A stretch of DNA of 16,102 nt. Origin: Lachnospiraceae bacterium (GTDB lineage Bacteria; Bacillota; Clostridia; Lachnospirales; Lachnospiraceae). Within the stretch, counting starts at the first letter, position 1. The number at the start of each line of letters is the position of its first letter. Below are positions 14,426-16,102 of the stretch, in pieces. The position numbers and the translations under genes were made by a program. A model generated the notes under the pieces. That model ran no database searches. It had not been told where the DNA came from and saw nothing but the letters and a program-made list of their open reading frames with translations. The stretch spans positions 1 to 16,102 of the forward strand of contig CAAFXE010000186.1 of the NCBI GenBank assembly GCA_900766915.1. Direction: 5' to 3'.

Positions 14426-14579
14426 GGTAAGTTTGAAGAAACATATTTCCGAAACGGTGTCATCAAGCGACCGGAATCAAAGCCCAGAGGACCGAGAAAA
14501 AGAAACAGATTTAAGGAATATGAAAATTCTCACATTTAGAATGCTGTTTTTGAGCATCCGAAGGTAATTGTATTCCCAG
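14426..14579. other. Short stretch without recognisable genes
   Basis: Nothing identifiable was found between the terminator and the VirB4 remnant. It may hold further degraded sequence of that conjugation gene. Confidence 0.4.
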
Positions 14580-14830
14580 TTAGAAAATGTCATCAACGAT
14601 GTCACCAACGAAAACCATCGTTCTGATAAGGAATGCGGATGTTCTTTTCAAAACATCCGCATCGATGGACATATTCATAAAAGACTACTCGAAATGGATG
14701 CTGGAATCGAAGAAGTTTCGGAAGGAGCACCATTCCTCAAAAATGCCAGTCTTGTCCTCCTGCTGGGTCAGCTGGTAGTTGATATCCTGAAACTGGATTG
14801 TCTTGGTGTAGTACCGATCTGTGACACGGC
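14580..14830 (-). pseudogene. Fragment of a VirB4-like conjugation ATPase (Tn1549-type)
   Basis: Minus-strand codons from about 14830 read RVTDRYYTKTIQFQDINYQL, then TQQEDKTGIFEEWCSF and NFFDSSIHFE. This is the N-terminal part of the VirB4/TraE-like ATPase of Tn1549-type conjugative elements. A TAG stop at 14687-14685 interrupts the frame directly before SFMNMSIDAD. Homology then continues with a frameshift (NIRIPYQNDGF is in another frame). The fragment lacks its true start and the ATP-binding motifs. It is a remnant of an earlier conjugative element. Identification is by remembered family motifs and not by alignment. Confidence 0.68.
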
Positions 14831-15130
14831 ACCATAACCTTTGGCAGTCTCACCCTGAATCGCACCAATTTTGAATTAAGCTCTCCCACCGGCAGCTTCC
14901 GGCTTGCCAACAAGGAATATCAGATGATGGAGCTGCTGATGGCAAATGCCAGACAGCTTATCTCCTCGGACCAGTTTCTGGAAAAGATTTGGGGACTGGA
15001 TTCCGATGTGGAATCCAGCGTGGTCTGGGTCTACATCTCCTATCTGCGTAAAAAGCTCACCGCCCTGAACGCCAATGTGGCGATCAAAGCGGTGCGCAAT
15101 GCCGGGTATCTGCTGGAGGAAACCAAATGA
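14825..15130 (+). pseudogene. OmpR/PhoB-type response regulator lacking its receiver domain
   Basis: About 100 residues of the DNA-binding winged helix are intact: TITFGSLTLNRTNFELSS, LANKEYQMMELLM, SSDQFLEKIWG, VVWVYISYLRKKL and IKAVRNAGYLLEE. The frame is open only from 14825, where it follows a TGA. The sequence before about 14831 belongs to the VirB4 remnant on the other strand, so the receiver domain was deleted at a sharp junction. The stop overlaps the start of the histidine kinase remnant (ATGA at 15127-15130), as in an intact two-component operon. Without phosphorylation input it is unlikely to be a working regulator. Confidence 0.85.
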
Positions 15131-15372
15131 TTCGGAAATTACGGATTCGGTTTGTGATCCTAGCCATGTCCACACTGCTGACGGTTCTGGTCGTGCTGGT
15201 AGGGGGGATCTACATTGCAAATTATAGCGGCTTTGTTTCGGAAGCAGATCGCATTCTCACATCCGACAATTTGGGACGCATGGAGAAAAACACGGGAGCG
15301 AAAGCAGAAAACAGCTTTGGGTTTGACAATCCTGCTTTGGGCACATTCACTCCCATAATTATGTGCAGATAA
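15127..15372 (+). pseudogene. Sensor histidine kinase, N-terminal remnant
   Basis: The gene begins MIRKLRIRFVILAMSTLLTVLVVLVGG, a basic tail plus one membrane helix (about 9-30). A short extracytoplasmic part follows up to about residue 76, and a stop at 15370-15372 ends the frame. No HAMP, dimerization or ATP-binding domains remain. It overlaps the response-regulator remnant by 4 nt, so both were one two-component operon before truncation. The last residues after about 74 may already be foreign. Confidence 0.75.
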
Positions 15373-15429
15373 AAGATACGAATGGTGCGTTCATTTTTGG
15401 AAAGGTCGAATCGCTCCGCGCTGCTTTTT

Positions 15430-15555
15430 ATAGATGGCATAGTCGGTCAGGGTTCTTCTGGATGCCGCGTTCGGGTAGAGTACACGTTGACTGAATTGGG
15501 CTACAGCCTGAAGCCCATTCTGGTTTCTCTGCGGCACCGGGGAGAGTCCTATTAA
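15430..15555 (+). pseudogene. HxlR-family regulator, C-terminal remnant
   Basis: The frame ends VRVEYTLTELGYSLKPILVSLRHRGESY. This is the conserved C-terminus of HxlR/MarR-like regulators (PxVEYxLTxLGxSLxPIL...WGE). The upstream DGIV may be the tip of the winged helix, but the sequence between is scrambled. The first about 80 residues of the family are absent. It follows the kinase remnant without a start codon and precedes a terminator, so it is the tail of a gene whose front was deleted. Confidence 0.68.
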
Positions 15556-15562
15556 ACCGCTC

Positions 15563-15603
15563 AAAAAAGCAGTCCTGCTGAGAAACCTCAGAGGACTGCT
15601 TTT
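15563..15603. terminator. Bidirectional terminator between the HxlR remnant and the beta-glucosidase
   Basis: AAAAGCAGTCCT (15565-15576) pairs with AGGACTGCTTTT (15592-15603). An inner CTGAG/CTCAG stem (15578-15582, 15587-15591) has an AAAC loop. A- and T-runs on both sides allow termination in both directions, here between two convergent genes. Confidence 0.75.
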
Positions 15604-15605
15604 GG

Positions 15606-16102
15606 TCAGATGTTCCCTGTCCGGATGACTTCCCGATACCAATAGTAGGAGTCTTTGGGAATCCGGCGAAGATCGTGGGCATAGTCCACATAGACAAGGC
15701 CAAAACGTTCATTATACCCATTGCTCCATTCGAAGTTGTCCAGAACACTCCAATGGTAGTAGCCCTTCACCGGAACCCCGGCATCCATAGCCCGTTCCAT
15801 CTCCAGGAGATACCGGCGGGGATAGTCAATGCGATCCGGATCATGCACCTTTCCATCCAGATATACCCGATCATTACAGGCGCAGCCGTTTTCTGTAATG
15901 TAGAGAGGAAGTCCGTACCGCTGATAGAGAAATTCCAGTCCGTAACCCATGGCCTTCGGAGAGATGTTCCAGCGCATGGCGGTTTTGGGGGAACCAATCG
16001 GGCGTTTCACAGGGTTCCCGGAGCAGTCCACCGGGAATCCGTTGTACAGGTTCACACCCAGAAAGTTAAGAGGCTGGGCAATGGTTTCCATATCCTCCGG
16101 CG
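15606..16102 (-). CDS. Glycoside hydrolase family 1 beta-glucosidase, C-terminal part
   Basis: The last about 165 residues of a GH1 enzyme are in view, and the frame runs off the window edge (the first visible Met is internal). Motifs are PLNFLGVNLYNG, the nucleophile motif LPLYITENG (Glu in TENG) and the C-terminal signature GYYHWSVLDNFEWSNGYNERFGLVYVDY. These bind the sugar in the -1 site and are well conserved. GH1 enzymes cleave beta-glucosides or 6-phospho-beta-glucosides. Which one cannot be told from this part with certainty. The gene is convergent with the HxlR remnant, separated by a shared terminator, and probably belongs to the chromosome beyond the mobile region. Confidence 0.93.
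   Translation of the reverse strand, partial: PEDMETIAQPLNFLGVNLYNGFPVDCSGNPVKRPIGSPKTAMRWNISPKAMGYGLEFLYQRYGLPLYITENGCACNDRVYLDGKVHDPDRIDYPRRYLLEMERAMDAGVPVKGYYHWSVLDNFEWSNGYNERFGLVYVDYAHDLRRIPKDSYYWYREVIRTGNI

Noticed and set aside
14568..14837. Plus-strand 89-codon frame
   Set aside because: The opposite strand carries the VirB4-like peptide. The plus frame has no recognisable features.

Overview
The window looks like a gut Clostridia genome of the Oscillospiraceae/Ruminococcaceae or Lachnospiraceae type. It has Gram-positive style GGAGG ribosome sites, TnpV and excisionase genes of the kind common in these bacteria, Tn1549-like conjugation remnants and a GH1 beta-glucosidase. Taxonomy is inferred from gene families and style only. 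Most of the window is stacked mobile DNA.

Layout. (1) 1-2263: the right-hand end of an element carrying at least two tandem large serine recombinases, the first entering from outside the window. It stops inside a tyrosine integrase gene, directly after the HDLRH codons, so the integrase has lost its catalytic tyrosine. (2) 2264-6925, minus strand: the core of an integrative mobilizable element, read repA-like ATPase, mobC, MOBP relaxase, integrase. A symmetric iteron-like array and nested palindromes (candidate oriT or origin) lie between the ATPase and mobC. (3) 6926-7488: a non-coding leader with strong hairpins. (4) 7489-10788, plus strand: a cargo operon with a good promoter, an XRE-type regulator with a TTG start, two paralogous double-zinc-ribbon membrane proteins and an SPFH protein ending in a GYF_2 domain. 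It resembles, in parts, the Bacillus PspA-associated YdjG/H/I membrane-stress group. (5) 10974-13103, plus strand: a separate two-gene operon, an ABC-type ATPase plus an HNH nuclease, fitting the Septu (PtuA/PtuB) anti-phage system without a retron reverse transcriptase. (6) 13202-13862, minus strand: tnpV and an excisionase-like gene. (7) 14134-14187: the 3' part of a tRNA-Leu gene, from the anticodon loop to CCA, with its terminator. This is the displaced att copy that marks the right end of the element. A second 17-bp copy of the tRNA end lies 141 bp downstream.

(8) 14371-15555 holds gene remnants: a broken VirB4-like conjugation ATPase fragment joined abruptly to a response regulator without its receiver domain, a truncated histidine kinase and an HxlR-family C-terminus. 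(9) 15606-16102, minus strand, is the C-terminal part of a GH1 beta-glucosidase, probably ordinary chromosome.

Taken together, a tRNA-Leu-targeting mobilizable element brought in a likely phage-defence operon and a less understood zinc-ribbon/SPFH membrane operon. It then lost its own integrase to a serine-recombinase element, so self-excision by that integrase is probably no longer possible. The zinc-ribbon/SPFH operon is the best candidate for an undescribed system.
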